The translations under genes and the position numbers were made by a program. From positions 20,928,221 through 20,992,220 of the forward strand of contig CM119265.1 of NCBI GenBank assembly GCA_051294375.1: a stretch of DNA of 64,000 nucleotides, written 5' to 3'. Shown piece by piece: positions 1 to 12,400 of this stretch; position 1 is the first letter of the stretch, and the number at the start of each line of letters is the position of its first letter. The notes under the pieces were generated by a model that worked only from the letters and a program-made list of their open reading frames with translations, was not told the DNA's origin and searched no databases. The stretch is from Paraspadella gotoi (lineage: Eukaryota > Chaetognatha).

Positions 1-519
1 TGGCAAAAGGGGAAGTGGTGAAATTGGTGAATGGTTTGCGACGCAGATGAGGAGAATGAGGGGAACAAAATTATTGTTATTTTTGTTTTTTAATTAAAAA
101 TAGAGAACCTCGGTTATTTACCGTCCTCATGAAAATCTGACGAAATAGAATATGACAAAGAAAGCATTTTAGTCTTTACATGTCTCGTAAGATTTTATGT
201 TTAGAGTAAAATTCGGTTTGTTTATAGATATTTAAATATTTTTAAAGAGGGTAACGGTTTCCTTTTCCGACAAAGCAACGCCAACGACGACAACGCCAAC
301 GACATTTTCGACTTCGTCTCTAAATGTAAATTTCTTCTCTGTGGTGGAGCGAGTCATAAAATTACCAGTAAATCTAACATTTGAGAAGAGACGGTCGCCA
401 TTTTTGCTTTTCAACATGAATGAATTCAAAACCTTTGGTATCATCTTTTCAAAAACCACCCCATTTTGGTTCCTTAATGCCTGATCTTGATTTTAACTAT
501 AATATTTTGCCATATTCTG

Positions 520-655
520 TTACCAAACCCTGAACCCATAACAAAATCCCCAACCCTGATCATTAATCCTAAACCTTAGTCCCTAATCTATTACCCTAAT
601 CGCTAACCTAATCTCCTTATCCGAATCCCTTAACCCAAAGCCTTACCCTCGTCTC
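520..655. repeat. Degenerate telomere-like CCCTAA tract
   Basis: About 135 bp packed with variants of CCCTAA/CCTAA/CCCTGA at irregular 6-8 bp spacing (ccctgaaccc, ccctaatc, accctaatcg, cttaaccc). No perfect array survives. It is consistent with an old interstitial telomeric repeat or a decayed satellite. The rest of 1-750 is AT-rich and I see no gene in it. Confidence 0.4.
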
Positions 656-1017
656 TAAACGAAAAACTAACTTAATTCCGAATTTGAAATGGGACGTTTT
701 GAAAAGATAAGGTGAAACCTTCGAAACCTCAGCCGTTCAGCCTCTTCCGCTCATCAACACCTTTCACCCGATAGAATTTCAACCAAACCGATCTCCGAAA
801 ATGTAACCACGCCCCCCTTTACCGGAAGAAAGACGCACGTGTGCCTGACACGCTCCGACCCTCTCTCTCTCGCCTGCTCCACGTCAAATGAAAGACGCTG
901 GAAGAGAATCCACTTCCTTCTATTTTTTTTTCTTCTTCTTCTTCTTCTCATTTTCTTCTTCCTTTTTTTCTTCGCTTTTGTTATTCTTGTCTCCTTCCCG
1001 TTCTTCTTCTTTGTCTT

Positions 1018-1059
1018 CGTCGCCATCTTGAATTCTTTTTTTTTTTTACCGTGACGTCA
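1018..1059 (+). promoter_or_regulatory. YY1-like site and full CRE
   Basis: CGCCATCTTG (1020-1029) matches the core of the YY1 site, and TGACGTCA (1052-1059) is a perfect cAMP-response element. The two lie 22 bp apart, just upstream of a (CGT)n run at 1107-1133. This would suit the promoter of the KH/Tudor gene that follows, whose first exon I could not place, but no transcription start can be read from sequence alone. Confidence 0.3.
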
Positions 1060-1332
1060 TCGTTTTTCCTTGATTCTTTGCCACGTAAGCTTTTTCCCCG
1101 AAGCCCGTCGTCGTCGTCGTCGTCGTCGTCGTCAATGGCGTCCTCGGCATTGTACCCGTCGCGACGGGCGCCAATGGTCACGGCTAAAAAGTAATAATCA
1201 ATTATTCATTTCAACGCTTTCAAACGATTTAATATAAGTACATAATAAAGACAAATTTGTATTATTCCTTCTCTTTTTCCTTCCCTAATTTTACCCATTT
1301 TCTATTATATCTACTAAATACTCAGCCTCTTC

Positions 1333-1387
1333 ATCATCCTCATCCTCATCATCATCATCATCATCATCATCGTCATCATCATCATCG

Positions 1388-1427
<40 letters not shown>

Positions 1428-1429
1428 TT
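1333..1429. repeat. (TCA)n microsatellite
   Basis: Nearly pure ATC/TCA triplets with a few TCG interruptions. One frame would read as polyhistidine, but no splice or start signal supports coding. From 1430 to 2650 I see only AT-rich DNA and the GA repeat listed separately. Confidence 0.85.
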
Positions 1430-2375
1430 CAAAAGCGTTCTTGACTTCCCCCCCTTCTTCCTCTCCATTATTTTCTTTCTCTTACATTCCCTTCCGATCC
1501 GCACCTCAAGTCACGTCTCTCGAAAATATGCCTCCTGCCCTTTATCCTCCACCTTTCCCTCCCCCTCCCCTTCCTCCTCCCTTCCACCGCCCTCGTTTTC
1601 ATCTCCTCCCAATATGCAATAAATCCTTCAACTAAGATTTACTTCCTTTTCCCCTCAATTTTTCTTTCTCTGCAACAAAAGAATAAAATTGTTTATCTTA
1701 TTTTTAGTCTTGTAGCAGTAAAAACGAAGCGAAACCCGTAAACGAACTAAAAAAAAGGTCACCAACTGCGGCTGCCGAACGAGGGAAATATTTAAATATT
1801 GAAAATGTATTTTTTAAAGTACATGATAGGTACATATTTCAAATACAGTATTACAATGAGACCTCCGTTTCTCGTCATGATAAAAATCTCTGTCGAGACG
1901 TAAGCCGGGCTTAAATGGAAAATAAAAAAAAAGAAAATTTAAAAATGTGAAAAAAAACTTAAGAGTTGGAAAAAGAAAATGGCTGGCGACAAGCTCCTGG
2001 CTCGGGATTGAATTTAAAACAATGACCCAGTCTCATGCAATTGTTTTTTTTTTTTCCTTTTGTTTTTATGAGATGGCGAATTCCGGAGAGCGTAAGCACT
2101 TTTATTATTTATTGGTTTCGGTCTTTAATAAAAAGGTTTGGACAGAAAATGTAACTACGGAGTAAAGTTTGAGGTCGCCGTGAACTTGAAGAGTCAATAT
2201 TGAGTCAATTTATGATTAAACCTAAAAAAAAGAAATAAATAAAAAATGATATTTTAAATGTTCAATTTTTGACTTTTGTCACTTTTTAGGCGAATCGATT
2301 TTCGGGTCAAAAATCTTATTAAGAAAAACGGGAAAAGAGGAAGAAAAAGAAGAAGCGAAGGAGGAGCCAATCGGT

Positions 2376-2455
2376 AAAGAAAGAAGAGAGAGAGAGAGAC
2401 GAGAGATGAGAGAGAGAGAGCAGGAGAGAGAGAGAGAGAGAGAGGAGGAGAGAGT
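2376..2455. repeat. (GA)n microsatellite
   Basis: Imperfect GAGA tract upstream of the first recognised exon of the KH/Tudor gene. Confidence 0.8.
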
Positions 2456-2657
2456 TATTGATTATTTGTATTTGTATTGTTAGATGTATGTAAGAGGTAA
2501 CTCCTTTGGTTTGATGACCTATTTTTTTCCTGGTATCTAATCGCATAAGTATATTCATTGTCGCGAATATCTATTGTCAATAAGATTATAAATACATGTA
2601 ATATATATATCTGTCTTGCCACTTTTTTATAACAAGAAAAAATTACATTCTGACCAG

Positions 2658-3497
2658 AAATCGAGGAAGAAGCGCTAGTTGCGGCCTGCATCGAGGACCT
2701 GCAGGCAGCGCTGCCTTCGCCCCCGGAATCCTTGGCGTCTCTTCGCTACACTGGTGAACAAAAGGAAAATTTCAGAGCTAATAATAATAAGTAAATAAAT
2801 AAATAAATAAATGCGCGACATCAATATTTTCATTTTCAATATCTACTACTTACAGGAAGATATTTTCGTAAGAATTGACAGCTCCCCTTGATTTATATAT
2901 TTTATAGAGATGTCTTTTGTTTAACAGTTCCAAAGGGCGGAGGCGTCGACAACGACAGCGACGTCGCCGACTTCGTCCGAAAACTCGCGGATGAACACGA
3001 CGAAGTCGAAATCTCTGTCGACGATGGCCGCGTGAAAATCAGTGGACCCCAGGTTAGGTGTGGTCGGGCCGGGAGGCGGGAAGCTGGGGTCGCTCTTTTC
3101 CTGCAGGTCAAGGTACCGGGTTCAATCCCAAACGGTCGTCACGAGCCGCCGGGTCGCGTCTGAGGGAACGATGATTTATAGCGGGGTGAACCGAGGGCCG
3201 AGGCAATGCCCGCTTCCTTATTGAGTCGAATTTAAATAAATGCTAAGGCCTTAGTATTACTATTACTCTCCCCCTTTCAGGAACACGCTCAAGAAGTCTT
3301 CGACGAGTTGGTGGATGCGTTCGGAGAGTCGCCTCAGGAGGAAGAGGAAGAGGAGGAGGTCGAGGAGGAGGTGATGGTGGAGGAGGCGAAGGAGGTGGCG
3401 GCGGAAGTAGGAAGAGGAGAGGAAGAAGAAGAACTCATCAAACTCATGACGGAGGAAGAAGAAGAAGAAGAAGAAATAGGAGATGGAGAACGTGAGG

Positions 3498-3528
<31 letters not shown>

Positions 3529-6500
3529 AAAACTAAATGGCGCCGACGCCGACGCCGACGACGGCGACGACGAAAAGAGCGATGAAAAAAGAACTAGCGT
3601 CGCCAGTGATAAAAGTGACAAATGCGAATCTGTGAACAAAGACAACAGTGAGGTTCGTGCAAACGCGGACGACGTGAGCCGCAAAAAAGACGACGACGAC
3701 GACGACGACGAAAACGCGGAAAACGACGATAACGACGAAAAAAAGGACGAAAAGAAAGACGACGTCGACAAAGAAGGCGACGGCGACGGCGACGGCGAAG
3801 ACAACGCCGACGAAGAAGACGACGCTGTCGAGGAGAACGGCAACGCTGGTGAGGATAACAGTGACGCTGGCGAGGAGAACGGCGACGCCGGCGAGGATAA
3901 CGGTGACGCCGGCGAGGAGAACGGCGACGCCGGCGAGGAGAACGGCAACGCTGGCGAGGATAACGGTGACGCGGCCGAAGGGAACGGCGATGCCGGCGAG
4001 GAGAATGGTGACGCTGGTGATGAGCACGGCGAGGCTGGTGAGGAAAACGGCGGTGCCGGCGAGGAGAACGGCGACGCCGGCAAAGATAACGGCGATGCCG
4101 ACGAGAATGGTGAAAAGGATGACGGCGACGGTAAAGACGATGAAGAAAAAAATAAAGACGATAACGACGACAAACATGATGACGAAGACAAGAAAGAAGA
4201 TGACCAAGAAGAAAAAGACGATGACGAAATAAATGAGCAACAACAATCCGAAAAAAGCGAACACAAATCGGAAAAACAGTCGGAAAAAAGCGAAAAACAC
4301 TCGGAAAAAAGTGAAAAACCATCGAGAAAAAGTGAATTAATTTCCGGAAAAAGCGAAAAAATATCTAAAAAAAGCGACAAGGGCGATAAACGTTCGATCC
4401 GCAGCGAAAAACTTTCCGAAAAAAAAGACAAAAAATCTGAAAAAATGGAAAAAACTGAAGAGAAAGAAGATGAAAAGGACGACGTCACCGAAGAAGGGAT
4501 CGACGAATTGAGCGATAAAGAAGAGGTCAAGGAGGCCGACATCTCAGGAATGGAAAATGAGGAATTGGAGGCTGGAGCCGAGAGAGAAGATGGAGGGGAG
4601 GTCAAAGATGGAGAGAGTGTAAAGGAGGAAGTGAAGGAAGAAGAGGCTAAAGAAGAAGAGAGTGGAAAGAAGGAAGATGAAGACGAGGTGAAGGACAAAG
4701 AAAGTGAAAAGGAGGAAGAAGAGGAAAAAGAAAAGAAAGAAGAAGATGAGGAGAAAGACGAGGAAAGTGAAAAGAAGGAAGAAGATGAGGAGAAAGATGA
4801 AGAAAGTGAAAAGAAGGAAGATGAAGGTGAAGATGAAGCAAAAGATGAAGAGTGTGTCAAGAATGAAGAAGACGAGGTGAAAGATGAAGAAAGTGAGAAG
4901 AAGAAAGAAGATGAGGAGAAAGACGAGGAAAGTGAAAAGAAGGAAGAATATGAAGGTGAAGTGAAAGATGAAGAGAGTGAAAGGAATGAAGAAGATAAGG
5001 AGAAAGATGAGGAAAGTGAAAAGAATAAAGATGAAGGTGAAGATGAAGCAAAAGATGAAGAGTGTGTCAAGAATGAAGAAGACGAGGTGAAAGATGAAGA
5101 AAGTGAGAAGAAGAAAGAAGATGAGGAGAAAGACGAGGAAAGTGAAAAGAAGGAAGAAGATGAAGATGAGGTGAAAGATGAAGAAAGTGAAAAGAAGGAA
5201 GAAGATGAGGAGAAAGATGAGGAAAGTGAAAAGAAGAAAGATGAAGGTGAAGATGAAGCAAAAGATGAAGAGTGTGTCAAGAACGATGAAGATGAGGTCA
5301 AAGATGAAGAAAGTGAAAAGAAGGAAGAAGATGAGGAGAAAGATGAAGAGAGTAAAAAGGATGAAGAGAATGAGGATGAGACAAAAGATGGAGAGAGTGA
5401 AAAAAATGATGAAGAAGAAGCAAAAGATGAAGAGAGTGCAAAGAATGAAGAGAAAGAAGATGAGGCAAAAGATGAAGAGAGTAAAAAGGATGAAGAGAAT
5501 GAGGATGAGACGAAAGCTGGAGAGAGTGAAAAAAAAATGGATGAAGGAGAAGATGATAGCCAGCACAAGGCTAAAAGTGAAAAAGAAAATGAAAGTAAGA
5601 AAGATGAAGGTAATGAAGAAAACGAAACAAAAACTGAAAAAGATGAAGAGCAGAAGGATGAAACAAGTGTGACTGATGAGAAAAGTAAAAAGGACGACGA
5701 AAAAAGCACAAAAGAAAAAAACAGTGAAAAAGAAGAGGCAAGTGGTAAAGGTGAGGAAAGCAAAGGGGATGATATAAGCATGAAAGAACATGAAGCTTGT
5801 AAGGATGATGACAAAGGAGGTGAGCCAAGCAGTAAAGGTGATAAAAGTGAAAGGGATGAAGATAAAGAAACTAAAGATGAAACAAGTGAAAGAAAAGACA
5901 TAAGTGAAAAAGATGAGAAAATAGAAGATAGCAAAAAAGAGGAGGGTAATACAACAGATGATGAGGCAAGCGTTCAAGATGAAAAAAGTAAATCGGATAA
6001 AAAGAGTGAACCAGCCGGTGGAAAAGATGATGAGGATAAAAGTAAAACAGAAGAAAAAAGTGAAAAAGAGGATGAAGATAAGCAAGAGGAAGAAGCAAAT
6101 GAAACAGATGACAAAGATGAAAAAGAGGAAACAGATGACAAATTCAAAGATGATAAAAGTGAAAAAAGTAAAAAGAGTGACAGGGGTGATAAAAGTGAAA
6201 AAGAGGAAAAGAGTGGAAAAGATGCTGATGCAAGTGTCCACGATGAAAAAAGCGCAAAGGTTGAACAGATAAGTGAAAAAGACGAAAAGAAAAGTGTAAA
6301 AGACGATGAAGGAAAAAAGGACGATGAAAGTGACAAAGTAGGAAAAACAAAATCGGAAGACGAAGACAAAGTTAAAGACGAGACTAACGTTGATGATGAC
6401 GATCAAAAAACTATAGATGATGATGTCATCGTGATCGAGGAAGCGGACCTAGTAGAAGGAGCCTGTTTCAGCAAAGCTGATGAGGATGAAAATGTCCAAG

Positions 6501-8245
6501 ATGAATGCCAACCTGGAGACGAACAAGGTAGTGAAACAAAAGAAGAAAGCAAACAGAATGAAGACTCAGAGAATCAAAAGAATGAAAAAACTGGTGAGAA
6601 GTCTGAGCCAAAAGACGTCGACCAGGAGGATAAAACTGAAGTAGAAGATGAATTAAAAGAAGAAAATAGCAAAGAAGAGAAGAACCAAAGTGAAAATGAA
6701 AATCTAGAAAAAGATGAGGACAAAAGTGAAGAAAAGGAGGATAAAGACGATAAAGCTGAAGAGAAAAGTGAAGAAAAGGTTGAAGAAGAACCCGAAGAGA
6801 AACAAGAAAATCCCAGTGACGAAAAAGATAATAAAAGTGAAAAAGCAGAGGAGAAAAGTGAAGGAAAAGAAGAGGACAAAACTGAAAAATCAGAGAAGAA
6901 AATCGAGGAAAAGGATGACAAGAGTTTAGAAAAAGCAGATGAAACTGAAGAAAAAGATGAGAAAACAGAAGAAAAAGATGATTTAAAGGAGGATGAAGAT
7001 GATAAAAAGGAAAAAGATGACGAAGAGGATAAGAAAGATAAAGATGAAAGCAAAGAGGAAGATGGTGAAAAAAGTGAAAAAGAAGATGAAGACGTAAGTA
7101 AAGAAAAGGAACCGGACAAAAGTGAAGAAAAAAATGCAAATAAAAGTGAAGAAAAAGAAGCGGACAAAAGTGAAAAAGAAGCGGACAAAAGTGAAAAAGA
7201 AGCAGAAAAAAGTGAAGAAAAAGAAGCGGACAAAAGTGAAAAAACAGAAAAAAGTGAAGAAAAAGAAGTTGACAAAATCAAAAACGAAGATGGAGAAAAA
7301 AGCGAAAAAGAAGAGGACAAAAGTGTAGAAAAAGATGTGGACAAAAGCGAAAAAGAAGAAGAAGATAAAAGTAAAAAAGAAGCGGACAAAAGTGAAGAAA
7401 AAGAAGCGGACAAAAGCGAAAAAGAAGCAGATAAAAGTGAAAAAGAATCAGACAAAAGCGAAGAAAAAGAAGCGGACAAAAGCGAAAACAAAGATGTAGA
7501 CAAAAGCGAAAAAGAAGAAGCAGATAAAAGTGAAAAAGAAGCAGACAAAAGCGAAGAAAAAGAAGCAGAGAAAAGCGAAAACAAAGATGCAGACAAAAGC
7601 GAAAAAGAAGCGGACAAAAGTGAAGAAAAAGAAGCGGACAAAAGCGAAAAAGAAGAAGGAGATAAAAGTGAAAAAGATTTGGACAAAAGCAAAGAAAAAG
7701 AAGCGGAAAAAAGCGAAAACAAAGATGCAGACAAAAGCGAAAAAGATTCGGACAAAAGCGAAGAAAAAGAAGCGGACAAAAGCGAAAACAATGATGCAGA
7801 CAAAAGCGAAAAAGATTCGGATAAAAGCGAAGAAAAAGAAGCGGAGAAAAGCGAAAACAAAGATGCAGACAAAAGCGAAAAAGATGTGGACAAAAGCGAA
7901 AAAGAAGAAGCGGACAAAAGTGAAGCCGCTGACGAAACCCCGGATGACGACGACTCGACAGAAATGGAATTCATGATTCCATCCTCACTCGCCTACATTA
8001 TGTTGACGTCTCGATGTCTGAGTCGATTCTCGACAGAAATCGAAAATATCGAGCGGGAGACAAAAACTCAAATTAGTGTCGCCTCACCCGTGGAGGAGGA
8101 CCAAGTCAAACTCGCCGTAAAAGGAAAGGCCGACGGGTGCGACGCTGCCAAAGTAAGTCTTGGTGAGGTGAGGAAGGGAAGAAACTCGCGGTTTGGGATT
8201 CGTATTTTATATATATATACATTTATTTATTTATTTTGTATTGTT

Positions 8246-8296
<51 letters not shown>

Positions 8297-8436
8297 TGTA
8301 TTTATTTATTTATTTATTTATATTTATTTATTTATTTATTTATTTATTTATTTTATTATTTATTATTATTTATTTATTTATTTATTTATTTTTATTTAAT
8401 TTACATATTTATTTATTTATTTATTCTTTCTTTTCT

Positions 8437-8506
<70 letters not shown>

Positions 8507-9421
8507 CTTTCGCAATGAAAAACTGCTTTCACTCCTTTCATCAATGTTGTTCTCTTAAAACTGAATTAGAAATCCGTCAGTCCATCTGTGAAAATAAAAC
8601 TTGTTTTATTAAATCTCCGGAGAATATAAGATCTCGGTTACTAATACTAATTCGTGGAGCGAACGACGAAAAAGATCCCGGCTGAATTAACGAGAAATCC
8701 CGAAAGAGACTTATTTCTGAGCGGGAAAAAAAAAGTTGGCAGACTTCTCGGCATAGAGATAGTGGTACCAGACTTAGCGGGGAAGACCCAGAACCATTGG
8801 CGCGAGAAAAATGGTTGGCGCTCCGTCATTTCATCATTCGCTCCGAAGGGAATTTTTTTTTTAGTTGGACTCTTCCTCTTTTTGGAGCTAACTTGACCTT
8901 TGGCATGGTGAACTTTTAGAGGGGAAAGAGAGATATATATAAAGGATATATATAATATTATATATATATATTATAAATATATATTATAAATATATATATA
9001 ATTTATATATATATTTTATAATTCGTATACTACATACTACATACTACGTACTTACATGGGGAAACGAGCCTGCTAAGGAATTAAATTAAATTAAATTAAA
9101 TATATAAATTAAATATATAAATCAAAGAAGAGTCAATTATCATTAGTCTCTCCCTCTCCATTCCTCTTACAAAATGTCTTTCAAACTATCACATCGCCAA
9201 CGCAAAAGTCAAAAGATAAAACATAAATAAGAATCAGAAACAATAAAAAAGAGAAAAAGGAGACGGTTTGACCTTCGGCCAGCACACCTGCGCCATCTGC
9301 GGCTCCCGCAGCACCTGCGGCACCTGCGGCACCAGCGGCACCTGTCCCGTGAAAAACGGTAGTCGCGCTCCAACCTTGAGCAAGAACAAGAGAGAGCGCG
9401 CGCGTTCTCGTCGTACATCAG

Positions 9422-9485
<64 letters not shown>

Positions 9486-12400
9486 CCTGCGGCGTCGTTA
9501 GAACGAAAGAGAAAAGAAGAAAACCGGCCGCGTCGGGTTTGAGAGTCTCACTCGGCGTCTCCCCTTCGTTGCCTGGGCAACGCCGGGCCGCGCCGGTTGG
9601 TCCGAAGAAGCGTCGGGCCGGACGACGGAGTTGAGCAAAGTCTTGACGTCATTGGTTGCCGCGGCGCCCGTTCGTGACTCGGGAGGCGGCGCTTCGTCGT
9701 TCATTGGACGGCGTCGTCCGATTCTAGGCGCTGATTGGCTGGATGTTAAGAATAGAAAGAATTAAGAAGGATTTGTTAGAAAGCGAATTCTTATGTTCGG
9801 TTTTCAGTGGGAGCGATTCCTCGACGATACTGGTTATTTTTTGTTTCATTACTGAATTAAGTTTTAATCTAATTAAATTGATATTTTAACAATAATAGAA
9901 AATATCACGAAGAAGTATAAAAAAATGAAGAAAGTGAGCCTTCTATCTCGCGATATTTTATAAAATATTTAAAAAACATAAAATTTTATGTTAATAAAAA
10001 AAACAAAATCATTTAGTTATAATATCATTATTATTATTTTTTTTAACAATTCTAAAATAAAAACGAAAAAAATTTTCTTGATTACGTCATCGTGGGAATC
10101 GCGCCCACGTATCCACCCCATGCTATATGGCACTTTTCGCTCTCTCTTGAATGCCCAAAACTCTTCTCTCAGCTCCCACCGGCTTTCCTATCATTTTTCT
10201 TTTCTTTCAGCTACTCTTCGCTTCTTTCTCTTTCAGTTGCAACCTCATATCCTTTTTTTCCTCTTATTTATTTTTTTACTTTTATACTCCCTTCGCTACT
10301 TATCTCCGAATCAACGTATCATACATGATCATATATTAAAACAAAACAAAAAGATAACAAATAATTCGTAATCCGTAATCCGTGGCATCGTGAAAAATAA
10401 TTACTACTCGCATAAACATTAAACGAGTGATTTCGTTACTATATAAACAAACAACTGAAAAATACGGACCTTCGCATTCTGCAAAAAAAAAAAGGACAAG
10501 ACTTTTTGCGGACATTTTGGTTCGTTTCGTCATCCAGATACAAATTTTAATCTCTTGTTGGTTTCTTAATTCTCACGGACGGCTGGTTTGCGACGTCTAT
10601 TTAATATTGTGACAGGTATCACTGGTATGACGGATTTTAGAAACGATACCTAAAATAAGAAGGGGGAAATATTCGTTGTTTTTAATCAAATTGTTACTGT
10701 TAATGGTCCTACGTTTGGTCCCGAGACATCAACTGAAAAATCTATGATGTATAATCACTTTAATGTTTTTTGAAGAGAGTTTACAAATCTTAATAAATTT
10801 ATATCAAAAGAACCTACAATCCCTTCGTTCAGGAAAAACTGTCTCTTTTCGTGGATTCGGAGAAGGAATTTCGTCAGGAGTTGGAAAGTGACGCCGACGC
10901 CGCCGCAAAAGACGCCGCGACGCCGGAATGGTTGGCGGCGGTCAAGTCGGCCGACGCCGCCGCCTTCGGAGTTGATAAACGTGAGACATTGGTGGAGCTG
11001 GAATAGATTGGAATAAATAAATATAAATATACTATGTCTGCACTGATAAATTTTATCATTACATTTGTTTTCACTAATCATAACTAATTAAACAATCTCT
11101 CGTCTCTATTTACGATTATATCATTTTGTTTGGATTATGTTATGACTATTGACTAATACATATAATCGGCTGTCAAGCAAAGAGGAGTTTAGGCACATTC
11201 TATAACTTATAACTTATAATATAAGTGACCTATTTCCCACTAAATGGTTGCGTAGTGAATCCCAGCCTCCCCGAGCCTTCTCCAGTAAGATATCTTTCAC
11301 TCATCATGGCAAAGATGACCACACAAATTCCGCTAGAATAAGCGAAAATGAATCCCACGTTCCCCCCACCCCCACCCCCACCCCCACCCCCAGATTCCCT
11401 TCGACTCCTTCACAACGAAGACGATGACGTCGAGATTTCAACTGCCGCGTTTCCTTCCGGCGCCGACGACGCCCCCTACTTCCGGTGCCATGTGGCGTCG
11501 GTCGCGCCCGTCGACGAATGGGCGGACGGCGTGGTGGCGCTGTGGGCGACGCCGCACGATGGCGCCGAGAACGAGGAGATGCGAATAATGAAAGAGGAAA
11601 TGGGAAAGTTTTACGGAAACGATGGAAACAAGGAAAAGGTGAGGTACTACGATGGACAGTTTTCTTTTTTATATATATATATATTTATAAATATATTTAT
11701 TATTCATTCTTTCATTTATTCATTCATTACCATATTACTTTAATTCATATCTTTGTTCATCCATACTTCAATAATTTCATTCTCCCATTCTCGATGCTCA
11801 TCCTCCTCTTCCCGTCCCTCTTCTTCGTCTTCTTCTTCAGCCATTTTTTCCCATAAACTATTTATTTGTTAATTCATTCGTTCCTTACTTTAATTCATAG
11901 CTGCATTCATTCATCCATTAATTATCGAATTCGCTCATTTAGCAATCAATAATCCATTCATTTATTCCTTGATTCATACATTTATTCATTCATCATCATC
12001 CTCGATTCAGTGGGAGCTTCCCGAATCCCCGACGGCCAACGACGTCGTCGCCGTCTCCACGTCTCTTTGGCCGGACGATTGGCTCCGCGCCGTCGTCTTG
12101 GAAACGCTCGTCGACGAAGATGATGGGGAAGATGATGGAGAAAATGGAAAGGATGGAGAAGGTGATGGAGAAAATGGGGGAAATGATGTCGACGACGCTG
12201 GTGACGATGACGACGAAGGCGATGAAGGAACTGATGAGGTTGAAAAAGAGATAGAGGAAGGAAAGGAGGAAGGCGAGAGGAAGAAGGAGAAGGCGGGAGA
12301 AGTGAAGGAGGAAGAAGAGAAAAGGGAAGGGGAGGAGAAAGAGGAAGAAGACTCACCCGACGACGAGACTTACTTTTGGGTTCGACTCCTCGACTTGGGT

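Noticed and set aside
1135-1191. ATG frame MASSALYPSRRAPMVTAK as first exon of the TDRKH-like gene
   Set aside because: The donor AAAAA|GTAATA leaves two bases, but the next recognised exon needs one, so the phase does not match.
3334-6406. Very long minus-strand open frames (up to 866 codons, Ser/Leu/Phe-rich) opposite the charged exon
   Set aside because: They are the complement of GAA/GAG/GAT repeats, which contain few stops on the other strand. No splice, start or homology signal supports them.
8193-8685. Open frames encoding YLFI and SFFL repeats
   Set aside because: Products of the TTTA and TTTC microsatellites within an intron.
9281-9355. Possible extra exon with repeated CACCTGCGG units (Cys/Gly-rich or Ala/Pro-rich by frame)
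   Set aside because: It would interrupt the second KH-like domain, which reads continuously from 8152 to 10833, and its phase does not fit.
10090-10110. tRNA T-arm-like hairpin on the minus strand (GTGGG-CGCGATT-CCCAC)
   Set aside because: The loop lacks the TTC start, and no acceptor, D or anticodon arms can be drawn around it.
11256-11284. A 29-nt mini-exon between splice-like signals
   Set aside because: Including it breaks the frame into the next exon. Joining 10980 directly to 11394 gives a clean phase and a continuous protein.
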